DNA of 64,000 nucleotides, taken from NCBI GenBank assembly GCA_049724395.1, contig JAUGWO010000189.1, forward strand, positions 1 to 64,000. The letters run 5' to 3'. This DNA is from Spongospora subterranea f. sp. subterranea (lineage: Eukaryota; Endomyxa: Phytomyxea; Phytomyxea; Plasmodiophorida). A model generated the notes under the pieces. It was not told where the DNA came from and searched no databases. It worked only from the letters and a program-made list of their open reading frames with translations. The translations under genes were made by a program, and so were the position numbers. Below are positions 10,704 to 21,386 of the stretch, in pieces. Every line of letters begins with the position of its first letter. The stretch's first letter is position 1.

Positions 10704-11150
10704 ACATGATAATACACGCCTGTGTGTTGGTTCGAATCTTTGACGTCCATCATACAGTTAGTGAGATGAGCCTCGAACCGCACCAGATCCGCAAAAATCC
10801 CATCAACTGGCCAATCTGATTCTTTTCAATGCAATTCTCTGCGAAGTAAATAAATAAGCATTCGTTTGATGATCAAATATCTTGGAGGGGAATCGATCAA
10901 CACGTTGATGAATCTATCAGCGCAAATCAGTGCTTTAATTATTGATTGTTCAGAAAGAACAAGCCGATTTAGCCGTTGAAATTTCGGCTAATAATTTGAA
11001 CAAGCAGAAGGCTTTGGAGTCAAAACCCTCCAGTTGAAAAGTCGAAACCAAAAGACCAATCAAAGCTATCGTCAAGCGTAAAAAAGCTCAGATTGCAAGA
11101 AACAGGTGAAATTCGAGTTCAATTGATGTTATTGGAAAAATACACATTCC
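10704..11150. other. No gene recognised
   Basis: AT-richer DNA with only very short open frames and no clear repeats. Confidence 0.5.
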
Positions 11151-11159
11151 GAAAGACAT

Positions 11160-11900
11160 CTACTACTATAAAATATTAGCTCTTGGTAGGAATTTCACTT
11201 TAAAGCATGCCCAAACGGAATCAATCAGCGCTGTTGTCGAACCGGACGACGAAGGCGAAGGTCAAGCCCTCACGCCCTGACAAAGCTTGAGGTTAAGAGA
11301 ATGGCAACAGCACCGAGGATATGCTCTCAGAGATTGAATTTTTCTCATTTTCGGCGGGAAATCTGACTGGATAATCAATAATCACTAAATAGGCTCCAAC
11401 TAATCAAGGAATTAGAAGCGGCTAAATTCGATAAGAGCTATATTCGGTTAGCCTCAGTAGATGGTACCGCACTCTACACATCCATAAATATCAACCACGG
11501 GTTGAGTTTACTGAACAGAATTTGAAAGTTTGTTTCAAAGGGGAAATCAACCTCATCCTCGATCTCATGCACTTGATACAAACAAACAATTTCTAGGAAC
11601 TGGTACCACAAAATACAAAGTGCAGCAAAGGGCAGAAACGCATCAAGCGCTTTCGCAGACTTAGTCTTAGCAGCAAATAGAAATAGAGATCTTGTACAGT
11701 CAAATTACGCTTTTACGTTTGACTTTTTTAATCGATTCTGTCTTAACCGCTTCAAAAAGCCGTCACAAACCTTAACTCATTTGGAACAATTCGGTTCTGG
11801 GGTTAACTTCTTGGATATAACCGTTTTCAAAGGGAACTATTTGGAGTTTTTAACAAGCTCGATCTGGCTATCCTAAAGCTGTAATTTGCACAAATCTGAA
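11160..11900 (+). mobile_element. Reverse transcriptase remnant, Penelope-like
   Basis: Two motifs in plus frames, about 330 bases apart, recall Penelope-like reverse transcriptases: VDGTALYTSIN at 11457-11489 (compare DVTSLYTNIP of the family) and GVNFLDITVFKG near 11797-11832 (compare INFLDVTVY). The order and spacing fit that family, but the coding between them is decayed and the catalytic YxDD block is not visible. No ends could be placed. It could instead be another non-LTR element. Confidence 0.4.
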
Positions 11901-11925
11901 ATATTAGTTCAGAAATAGGAATTGG

Positions 11926-13072
11926 ATGCTTGACAAAACTACCAAAAAAAGTGACGTCTGGTATTGCATGGACACAGCCCGTCATGCTCACGAGAAGTGG
12001 AATTCTATGAAAAATAACTTTGAACCGTTGAATGATTTCCACAACGTCAAATTCACAGCACAAAAGGGTCGCAGCCTTACTGGACGCTACAAGGAAATCA
12101 TAATGGTCAACTCAAAAGAAAAACAAATCGCTAAAAAGATGTGATATCTCAGCATGGCTTCAAAACGTGCCGACGATTCAAATTTCAGTGATTGCATAAT
12201 CTTAAAATCAAGACGAAATCTCAAACCAGAATCACGCCTCTCGGGTATTGTAAAGATTGCTCAAATTGAACTAGTTTGTCGCGCCAATCTTCAGACAACT
12301 GATGCGTGTAATACTTTCCACCAAATTGGTACAAGTGTGCAGAATAATTTAGGATGTTCATGTAGTTTCCGATTCCTGCCTTCTTCAACGGAAAATTCGA
12401 ATGCCGACAAAAACGGGTCGATTTATCAGATCGGTTTGCACATAGCGAAGGTTGAGGTAATGGATACTATTCTGATGGCGTTTCCCAAATGAGATTACTA
12501 ACCCCTGATGATTTCCCACTCCACTTACCCTTTGAGCTCGATATCCATCATCTTCATCAGATGCGCCACACATAATGCTGTAATGCTGTTCGAGTTGTGG
12601 CGAAAAAATGGTGCGACAATATCGCATCCTTTGTAACGAGCGACGTTTTTTGCAAACCAATGCCTCGTTGGAGTTATTCTATTCTATTTTTTTGCGAACG
12701 TCAAGTGCCATTTGTCTTGAAGCGTTTTGATTTCATTGCTGCTCAAAAATTTATAGCAGGCAATCCCAAGTGCTGAAAACGTAGCCCTGCAGAGTTTGAA
12801 ATCCAGCAAAACCATTTTTTGTTCACCAAAAACCTACTCCTCGACACAAAATGGGGAAAAAAGGCATGCGAACCTCATGCGCACCCGGGTGATGCATTCA
12901 ACACAATTTTATCGTCTTTCTGTCAAAAATATGCAATTCCCAAGAACGGAGGATTTAAGGCCCCAGAAAAGAAAACACATTCAAAAAGCTCTCAAAGTTT
13001 TGCTATTCCAACAAATGATCTGTATGTATTCTGTCGATATTCAATGCGCTGACTGGTGGTTGGCTATGTGAA
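11926..13072. other. No clear gene; 3' flank shared with a paralogous locus
   Basis: Short open frames only. The last 80 bases (12995-13085) resemble 15597-15695, with shared words ccaacaa, gatc.gtatgtat and tggtggttgg. Both stretches lie just downstream of the two related genes on the minus strand, so gene and 3' flank were duplicated together. Confidence 0.5.
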
Positions 13073-14432
13073 CTAACGCCCCACGATTTGATGACAGTTC
13101 AGCAAATCCCAGGCGTTCGTCATCAGCCGCTCTTCTTCGATTTCACGGGTATCCGCGAAGAATATGAGTTTGAACACGTTCTCGGCCGATTCGAATTGAT
13201 TACGATCCTCTGGGACCTTCCAAAACCCTCGCAACATCGCGTAGTTCACAAGTCCCTGACGCGAGGCAGAGAGATCTACTGCTTCATCACTATGAAGGTC
13301 AAAACGAAGCTCTTCGGATTCCTTTTCTGGGTTGAATCCAATCAGTGCCGTCACGTCGAAATACTGCTTCCACTGCTCACTCGACAACGAACCATATGCG
13401 TTCACATTAAAAAACGGGAGAAAATGACTTTTTTCTAAATTGTGTTGAATACGATCCTCTGCGACCCTCCAATACCCTTGAAGCAACGCGTTACTCACCA
13501 GAATCTGAAGGTCGTCAGATAAGTCTACACGAGTACCATAACGCAGGGCTACACGAAGCCATTTGGCATTGTTTTGAGCGTCGAACCCAGCGTGTGCCAA
13601 CACGTCGAAGTAGTTACGCCAATCTTCGATTGAAAACCCGCGATATGTTTCCAAATCAAAAAAATTGTGAAACCGTTGAGTAAGGACCTCGGGGGCCCGC
13701 CAATATGTTTTTAACAACGCGTAGTTGACCAGTCCCTGAATTGAGTCAAAAGATAGGTCTATACAGAGACCCTTACCCACGGCTCTAAGAAGATGGTGGG
13801 CATGCTCTGCTGCTGTAAATCCATGGTGTTGCAGAAAGTCGAAATAGCGCACCCACTTGTTTGGCGAAAACGAATGATATGTTTTCACATCAAAAAACCT
13901 GTGTACGTTCCTATCTGCCCCTTCGTAATATTTCCGTTCCTCTGGGACCCTCCTATACCCTTGCAATAGCGCTATGAGCACCAATCCAAAACCCGTGTCG
14001 ATAGATAGCCGTGAAGAATCTCCACGCCTCAGGGCTTTACGAAGCAGGTAGTCCGCCCTTGGTGCGTCGAGTGTATCTTCTTTGAAGAAATTTGTCCACT
14101 CTTGAGGCGAAAAAGAACGAAATCTTTCCACATCATGCGAATAAGGTTCTGATATGCGTCGTTCCATAGAATCGGTCGATGCTGGCGCTTCCTCAATCAA
14201 ACGCGTTTGCGATGAACCTATAAGAAAAGAGCAGCGAGAATTGGTTATTCCGCGACTAAACCCGTAGTGGTGAAAAGGAACCTGAATCAGAGACTACAAT
14301 CTCATTGGAGAAAAATTCTGTCAAAGGCGATCCGTTGGCGCGATCTTCAACCGATGCACCTTTTGTGTTGATAACACAATGGGCACCAATACCCAGGAAA
14401 AGGATAATGAGATGAATATTCGACAGCACCAT
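13073..14432 (-). CDS. Secreted four-repeat protein, two exons
   Basis: Exon 1 is 14432-14282 and encodes a signal peptide (MVLSNIHLIILFLGIGAHC). The intron is 14281-14218, 64 bp (CAG|gttcct ... ttatag). Exon 2 is 14217-13073. Joined in phase 1 this gives about 431 residues. Exon 2 holds four tandem repeats of about 80 residues, each following the pattern SFSPxxWxxYFD, GFxA, a leucine-rich helix, DLS, QGLVxYALLxGYWRVPED. No known family was recognised; the spacing suggests helical repeats used for binding. The intron position was fixed by the paralogue at 15677-16308, where the same CAG|gttcc donor and phase give a matching protein. Secretion is inferred from the N-terminus. Confidence 0.85.
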
Positions 14433-14439
14433 TGCCTCA

Positions 14440-15670
14440 GGTAAATATTATCGGAATGGAAGCGATTGGCGAACTTGGTCCAGTATTTCTCAGTTATTGT
14501 ACCAGTCGTCCCTCTGGTGTCGTACTAGAGCATCGCCGCTGCGCCAAACTGTTCGACAGACTGAGCTGGACTCAAAACTGCGCGCAGAACCTGACGCTGA
14601 CAGCGGAGCTACGTAGACCCGTCCCTCTGTTACAGATTCGTCAATCGTCCCACTTGCGGAGTTTGACCGTGACACTGTTTTCGCACTGGTGACTTGACCG
14701 ACGCGAACCGTTTACCGAATTCCTAACATCGGCCATGGACGAAACGGTTGACATGCCTAGATCACGGAAAACATTATTCAGAGCGAATACTCCATAGTCC
14801 AACGCGCGGAAACCACGGCGCAAGCCCTGAATGAGAATCATAATCGAAGTGAAAAAATTTGACCAAGGTTTTTGGGGATAATGAGTGATAAGCCAATATC
14901 ATCGCCAGAAGACGCACCGATAATCATAAATTGGTGAGTTTATGAACGGTTGAAATAGCTGAACAATAGAAATAAAAAATCCTTATCGAACAAGTTGAGC
15001 AACATATAGGGATTTCCACCGGCAATGACCTGAATTTGGGCTGTATATTCTGGAAGGACAGGCCAGAATACTGCAATCGTGAGAAGAGGCGTCCCATAAC
15101 GCCCTTTCCCACATTCCTGTGAATCTCCAGTCATTCGTTGAACTGGGGGTATCCGCCCGACGCGCGTTGATCACTTTCTTTTGCAGATTCTTGCCTAAGA
15201 TGGTTTACATTTCGGGACACTGCGAAGCGGGATTCTGATGCAATTCCGGTAGTCCTATCTAACAATACCGATTTCTACATCATTCGCACAGTTATTCGTT
15301 ATAATCAATATTTTTCTGGTTGTGCCGAAGAATCACTATACGCAACGGAACTTGACACATTCGCCACGAGCAAGTCGAAAAGCCTCTAACGCGTTTCGGT
15401 CATATCCCGGCAAAATTTCCAAGTAAACCTGGGGCGTTCAATCACGATGAAATCGCAATGAACGTCCATGAGTGCGATAATGTGACCCATAGAGGTCGGA
15501 CGATAAACACCAAACTGTTTTTTAGGAATGGCAAATTCATCAAATTTGAAAGTGAAAGGAACTCGTAATGTACAAAAACAGCAAAATAGAAACAAATCCA
15601 GTAAATTATTTTCCAACAATGATCAGTATGTATCGTGTCGATATGGCATTAGTTGCCTGGTGGTTGGTCA
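14440..15670. other. No gene recognised
   Basis: Intergenic DNA between two tandem paralogues. Several minus-strand open frames of 60-80 codons occur (14490-14841, 14924-15174, 15386-15619), but none has a domain, signal peptide or paralogue here. Confidence 0.45.
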
Positions 15671-15676
15671 CATGTA

Positions 15677-16308
15677 TCAGCGCCCCTCAACCAGCCTTGC
15701 CCGCAGATTCTTTTCGTGTAGTTCCTCCGCATCTGATTCATCGGAATCGAATGGGTCGATGGGCACGTTATCGATACTTTCGTGTTGATTACGATCCTCC
15801 GGGACCCTCCAATACTCGTTAAACAACGCGTTGTTCAACAGTCCCTGACCTGAGTTGCTAGATTGGTTAACTGAATTTCCAAAAGCCCGAGCGGTACGAA
15901 GCAGGTCAGCAATCTCTTCTGCGTTGAATCCAAATGGTCTCAGTACTTCAAAGAGTGATGCCCACTCGTCAGGCGATAACGAACGAATTATTTCCACATC
16001 ATCAGATACAAAAGCCGATATAAGAGAGTCGATTCCCTGGACGGAGATCAATTCTGGCGCTTCACCGACAATAACCGGCTCTGATGGATCTATGAAACGG
16101 GAACAGCGATATTTGGTTAATCCTGGGACTCAACTCGAACTAGTGAAAAGGAACCTGGAACTGAGGCCACAATTTCATTGGAGATAAGCTCTGCCGCAGT
16201 CGATCCGCTGGCGCTATCATCAGCCGATTCACCACAATGGGCATCATAGCAGAATATACTCAGGAACAAGATGATAACATGAATCTTCGACGACATCATT
16301 GCGTCCAT
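15677..16308 (-). CDS. Secreted one-repeat paralogue, two exons
   Basis: Exon 1 is 16308-16155 with signal peptide SSKIHVIILFLSIFC. The intron is 16154-16090, 65 bp (CCAG|gttcct ... ttcatag). Exon 2 is 16089-15677. Joined in phase 1 it encodes up to 188 residues; starts at 16299 or 16296 are also possible, the latter aligning best with the paralogue. Exon 1 matches the paralogue's secretory exon (SNEIVxSxxGSFS straddles the donor). Exon 2 has just one copy of the ~80-residue repeat (SLSPDEWASLFEVL, GFNAEE, NALFNEYWRVPEDRNQ) and an acidic C-terminus (DPFDSDESDAEEL). Function unknown. The repeat number, four against one, shows expansion or loss within a tandem pair. Confidence 0.82.
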
Positions 16309-16309
16309 A

Positions 16310-17515
16310 GTACTATCAGGGTGAAAGCGATTGGCCTTCTCCTGTTACAATTATCGTCAATTGGTCCGGCGGAGTCCCGGTTTTTTGTCCGTCACAGTGT
16401 CCTCTTCAGGTGACCTCACTGGCCAGTGACGATCCCCGTTTACTGTACCAGATCTGGAACGGCGTTGCAACGGCTCGGCGTCATTATTTGAGAGTCGAGA
16501 TCAGAGATATTCTTGCTGTTAAAGCTATCACAAACCATCGGGTACTCGCCCAGAATTCATCCTCGCGTGCATACCGTTGTCAATCGATTTAATCAGTATT
16601 GGGGGTTGATTCAGAGCAGATTCCTGTGATGATTTTATGCCCATGTCAATCTCAAATTGATTATCTTACTGAATCTTTTGCTCTTTTTGTATTTTTATAT
16701 AAACTTTTCCCGAATTTTGTGTAAACCTCATTTGTCTCGTCTGCAGATGATCGTCACGTGATAAACCCCGTTGGGGCAGTTTTACACGTCGAATTGGGTG
16801 CATTCACAGACATCTTCTATCTACTCTAATCAACAATTCTGTGGCGCCGAACCGTCCCGTTGCCGGCTGCAGCAAACCTTTTCTTCAACCGGCTAACCCC
16901 ACTATCGCCGCCCCACCATTGATCATGGCCTAGAAGACGTCACAAAATCCATTTTCGCCCTAGTTCGTCAGCGTCTTCTCTCACAAATTTCGTTATGGGT
17001 CTCCATCGACGCGATCGGTGCTCCAAAATTCTAAATCACCTGTTAAATTGAATGAATGCGATACCATTTCTACAGGATGATTTTGATTATGATTTCAATG
17101 GCAATCGGTCCCTTGCGGGACTCGATTATCTCTTCTCACTGTCCTGTTATTTTCAATCACACTCATCATCCTAACTGAATCTGATTCCAGTTCAACATTT
17201 CGATAGGGTTTCTTCTTCAATTTCCGAGAATAATAATGGTTTGAATTTAGAATGATTGGGGCTATAGCTATAGCGGAAAATTAGTCTTTATATGTGCAAC
17301 AAACCGAGAAACTGAACGAGGAAAAGCTCATAAAAACGATTGGCAATGCTAGATTACTTGACGATAAATAACACTCATACCACTTAGACGATCACTCAGT
17401 GGCCATCAAAACATCAATTGGTTGATCTGGAGATAATATAGTGACCAACACCACATACACAACAGTCATCGGGTTGGTAATGCATTTGTCATTCGTTTAA
17501 ATTACTCGTTCAGAG
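16310..17515. other. No gene recognised
   Basis: About 1.2 kb with no supported gene. A stretch at 16690-16880 has a TATA-like run (ttttatataaac) and tggcgccgaaccg, faintly like an LTR end with a primer-binding site, but no partner LTR or coding was found. Confidence 0.45.
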
Positions 17516-17517
17516 AA

Positions 17518-18041
17518 TCAGTCAACCTTTGTTCCAGAGGTTGAACCTTCTTCATCGGTGTCTGCGAAGCTATAGTCGTGTTTCCATTCATAAACCTCAG
17601 CAGGGACCTCAACAGGCCAAAGTAAGTAGGAAAAATTTCGAAGAATCTCCAGCTCCTCTTCGATTGTTGAAGCCTGATCTAATTCGGTAAGAACACCTTG
17701 CACCCTTCCATCAACCTGGAGTTGATTATCGGTTTGTGGCCGGACATTTGGCTGAAGCTGTCCTCGATGTGAACGAACGAGCGACCAGTTTGTGACGATA
17801 TGAGGTCCTGAACACGAGTAAAGTACAACCACTGAATTGTTTTGAAAACAATCGATAAAAAGTAATATGGCTCACCAATATTTTGATCATAATTGGCAAT
17901 ACTGACTCCAGATGGGCGACCATTTGATGTGGCTTCATGCCGCCCACCCGTCTCGTCAAGGCGGCTCATGGATTCTCTCAATATCCGCGATATCGAACAG
18001 TGAATCATGAGCAAGATAAGGAAATCCTTGATTGACATCAT
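17518..18041 (-). CDS. Small secreted protein, two exons, unknown family
   Basis: Exon 1 is 18041-17876 (signal peptide MMSIKDFLILLMIHCSISRI). The intron is 17875-17808, 68 bp, with donor gtgagc and acceptor gttcag. Exon 2 is 17807-17518. The join is phase 1, as in the genes at 13073-14432 and 15677-16308, and gives 151 residues. The mature part is polar, then has a leucine/glutamate-rich helix (STIEEELEILRNFSYLL) and an acidic tail (DTDEEGSTSG). No domain was recognised. The start lies about 100 bases from the left end of MULE2, so its promoter region has been replaced or extended by the element. Confidence 0.75.
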
Positions 18042-18239
18042 TTATGTGTTGATTGATGAGTCGATCTGAAGATCCTGTGACCTGTCACCTGTGTACAATG
18101 GTTCAGAAGAACTTCCGTTGCGGTGTCCGCCATGGTCGGGAAATCTTTCTGTCCGCCAGTACCCTATGTGACGAGATTTGCGGATGGAAAGGTCTGTCCG
18201 CCAGACGTCCAGTAGGTTCCACTGTACTACTTGTCAGGT

Positions 18240-18271
18240 TGAGCTCCTCTGTGGTGAGCTCCTCTGTGGTC
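18240..18271 (+). repeat. Two tandem copies of a 16-bp word
   Basis: gagctcctctgtggt occurs twice in succession in the left part of MULE2, a simple tandem duplication. Confidence 0.8.
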
Positions 18272-18589
18272 TGGTGGTCACGCTCACGAGACGATGGAGG
18301 AATCCTAACTCTTTAAAACAACTGTCAAAATGTTCGGATTCTTGCGTAATCTCGTTCCTCAGCTGTTGTCCCTGAAACTGCACCCGTCTATGACGCAGAA
18401 CAGGCGTCGTTTGTGCCACCGACCCCTGATACCCCTCATTCCGGAAACGTGCCGCATCACTGAACCCTCAAATGCCATTCTGGCAATTGTACCCTTTACC
18501 GGTAACTGGTCTGAGTTTACAAAACCTGACAAGGGAAAATGGCACCATGATCGGGTTTGACACAAAAAACTTGGCAAGGTCTCAATTCG

Positions 18590-20823
18590 AGATAATGTTT
18601 CCCGGTTGTGAATATGAACCTGCTGTTGGTCGAGGTTTTTATGTACTGTGTCATTAACAATAAACACGGTATAGATTGTGTCACACCAGAAGGCGCGAAA
18701 CCGCACCGCAAATCTCCTTGCGTCTGGTCAGTCCAGTTCCATATCGATGTAATCAACAAAGTCTACGTCATCTAACGGCTCGTACAACGGCAGTGCATTC
18801 TCACCCTCTAAATCTTAACTCAATTCGGGCATCTTCAAGACGTCTCATACCGTTCGAGAAGGAGATGAGTGCCAAGGAGGTAATATACGCCATGCATCTG
18901 GATGCTCTTGGACTATACTGGGGGGATTACTCATACCCGAGAGAGCCATACAGGCTGTTAGTTGCGGCCTTGATAGAGGCGTCACACCACTGGATTGCCA
19001 GTACCGTATAGGGTGCGAAACCGGATGTTTGGTCCGGCTATGCTGAGCGTGACCAAAACTCGTGATATCATGCGATCAAAGTATGCAGATCGGGATTACG
19101 ACGGTAAACTTCTTGCACGATTACTGAAAAAAGGGCACGGTGCACGCTTTGGAGAAGATGAATATTGCATGTCATTATCCATCGAGAAGGGGAGCAGGTT
19201 CGTCAATCAGGCGGTGTATTTCAGTTCGTTCTCGGATCCGATTCACGCATTACGGACGTATTCGTCATGAAACCTTTCATGAAATCGTATGCTGAACGGT
19301 TTGGCGACTTCGTCATTAATTAACGATGGCACCCACGGCGTCGATAAGTACGCCCTAATAGAAATGTTCAACACGCTGGCTGATCCCTGGGAAAATCGAT
19401 AATGACAGTTACTCTCAGTATCGTTCTGAGCAGTCCGACCATATAATTCGAGCGATGCGCTATCTTGGACTTTGCACCAACGATGGGGTGTAGTCCTAAT
19501 GACTGACGACGGAATGGCTTATCATCTGGTCGCGGATGCGCTTCATGTCACCCACTTGCACTACCTCAGTCTCAGCTTCTCGAGCAAGGCTGATCTTGGC
19601 ACTCTTTCTGCGTTCGAAGCCGATTTTGTTTTGTGCCATATACAAGAATTTTCAATCGCCCGAAAACTTATCTGCTCATTTGCATTTATGCAAACAGCGA
19701 TACGCTCATGTTGCTGCTGCAAAGAAGTTCATGACAGCCTTAGACTCGGACCAGAGACTGGTCTGTCATGCTCATGCAATCTGGTTCTTCACGGCGGCTT
19801 GTAAGTCAACGCAGCGTGGCGAGGGCACGAATTCTCGTCAGAAAGGGAGTGGCAGCAAGAAAGCCGAGCTTCGTATAATACATCTTATTCCAGCTTTTAG
19901 AATGGTATCTAAATCAAGTTGAGCTGCAGAATGAGCAATCTTGGCAGATGATTATTAACTCATTGAAAAGAATCGGCTCTGGAGCGAGTTTGTGCATAAC
20001 ATATGGCAACCGCAAGTCATGGAGGTATGTTCACATTGACGCCATCGTTTTTTATTGATTTATGGGGTTAACAATTCCGCTACTGCAGCACTCCAATTGA
20101 TGAACAAGCACGTGCATGGGACGTTTGTTTCCACTGTATCTTCTGCCGACAATGTGGCCACCACCCACAGTATTTTAAGGAAGACGATGGATTTCGTCCA
20201 GTCATGTTCGTGTCCTGACTTTGTGCGTGTTGTCGAATCCCATATCGGCAGCATTGCTGCCGTATGCTCTGCGATGAACGTCGATCCAATGGATGCCAAG
20301 TATCTGACTCCCCGATGGCGTCTTGATCAACACCCGCTATGGCAAATTGCATATTGCCGCGTCAACCCGATCATATCGCCTCTGACTAACGCCATCAATG
20401 TAGGCACTTTGGCAGTTGTGCCGTCTGTCTACGATGACGATACGCCCAAATCACAGGCCCGAGGTCAACTTCCGTCAACACCATCTAATGCAAGCCGCCA
20501 AAGAAGTCGTTTAAGTCGGGCAGACCAGTGTCGCTGCATTCAAACGGACAGTGATGGCTTTCAACGCGCTATGTATCGCCTCGAAAGAACCAGTGGCAGT
20601 CGAATCATCTGTCGAAGCGGTGCCGTCTGGTTTTGCCAGTATTCGAGCGCCGATTACCAAAAGTGTCAAGGAGGCGGGCGGCGCTCGAAATACGAACTCG
20701 TTTAATCGGTCAGCTCTACAAACTCGACATTCAACCAAGAAAGCCAGACACTGCAAAACTTGTAAAGAGCACGGATTGACCGCCAAGGATCACGGTTCAG
20801 GCGGCCGGTGTCCTTTTGGGTAA
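18590..20823 (+). pseudogene. MULE transposase, decayed copy
   Basis: Successive plus-strand frames align in order with the MULE1 transposase: NLNSIRASSRRLIPFEKEM near 18810, then GPAMLSVTKTRDIMRSKY and the shared DYDGKLLARLLKKG near 19020-19140. INDGTHG, with the first catalytic Asp, lies near 19318-19335; LMTDDGMAYH with the second near 19495-19525; STQRGEGTNSRQKG near 19808. A SWIM-like CSC...ESHI stretch near 20205-20245 is followed by TPRWRLDQHPL near 20307-20339. The C-terminal knuckle C-x2-C-x10-H-x4-C lies at about 20752-20815. The frame changes at least five times, and one likely intron lies at about 20023-20086 (gtatgt ... ctgcag). An extra segment of about 100 bases lies near 18900-19000. 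The protein is not functional as it stands. Confidence 0.85.
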
Positions 20824-21146
20824 AACGGGTGCAGCAATTAATTGAGACTGCACACATTGTGGAAATCGTCGCCGACTGTTTGTCCGATGACACCTGTTCA
20901 GAATCGGATGATATTCCACTCATACAGCGCGTTCTGGCGGAGGTGCCACAAATCAAAGCAGATTGCAGCTCAGACGAGGATATTATTGTCTTCACGGCGG
21001 CGAATGCAATGCTACAGATTTTTACTGTGCCCCGGAAGGTGCAGTATCAGAGGCAATGATTTCAATGATATTCTCGTCTGAGCTGTGATACCTCTGCCAG
21101 AAACGCGCTGTATCGGTTGACTCAGTGCACCCTAGACCCTACTTGC

Positions 21147-21200
21147 GGACAGAAAGGCCGCCTGCGGACAGAAAGGCCGCCTGCGGACAGAAAGATTTCC
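21147..21200 (+). repeat. 19-bp tandem repeat at the right end of MULE2
   Basis: About three copies of ctgcggacagaaaggccgc. The last merges into the terminal repeat (gcggacagaaagatttccc). Part of the terminal repeat itself has been tandemly duplicated. Confidence 0.88.
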
Positions 21201-21386
21201 CGGAATTTGGATTACCGACCCCCACTCACACCAGTCATCCATGGATACACTTCCTGTCATTATTCTGATCTGGAGCTTCTGCCCGCCAGAGCATCTGACC
21301 CTGGAAAGTCCGCGCGGATGTTCGAAGGCCATTTGCATTCTGGACGCTTGTTTGAGTTCAACCATTTCGATTTCTCGTTGATTTCG

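Larger units (their letters stand above)
18138..21201 (+). mobile_element. MULE2: decayed relative of MULE1
   Basis: Ends: GGGAAATCTTTCTGTCCGC at 18138-18156, and its reverse complement ending at 21201. The outer bases resemble the MULE1 terminal repeats (GGGAAAATTTTTCTG). No 9-bp target duplication is visible, so the flanks have changed. Inside lies a transposase clearly related to that of MULE1, broken in several places. The right end carries three copies of a 19-bp unit, and the left end has a similar word (ggaaaggtctgtccgcc). The element lies between a minus-strand secreted gene (start 18041) and a plus-strand one (start 21387). Confidence 0.85.

Noticed and set aside
10704-13072. tRNA-like words such as ggttcgaatc near 10728
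   Set aside because: No cloverleaf arms could be paired around them.
14490-14841. Minus-strand frames as a small two-exon gene
   Set aside because: No splice pair keeps frame, no leader and no paralogue; likely chance frames.
16690-16900. Possible LTR end with primer-binding site (tggcgccgaaccg)
   Set aside because: No partner LTR, no gag or pol coding downstream and no target duplication.
18129-21210. A 9-bp target duplication for MULE2
   Set aside because: The bases outside the two ends (ccatggtc and ggaatttgg) do not match.
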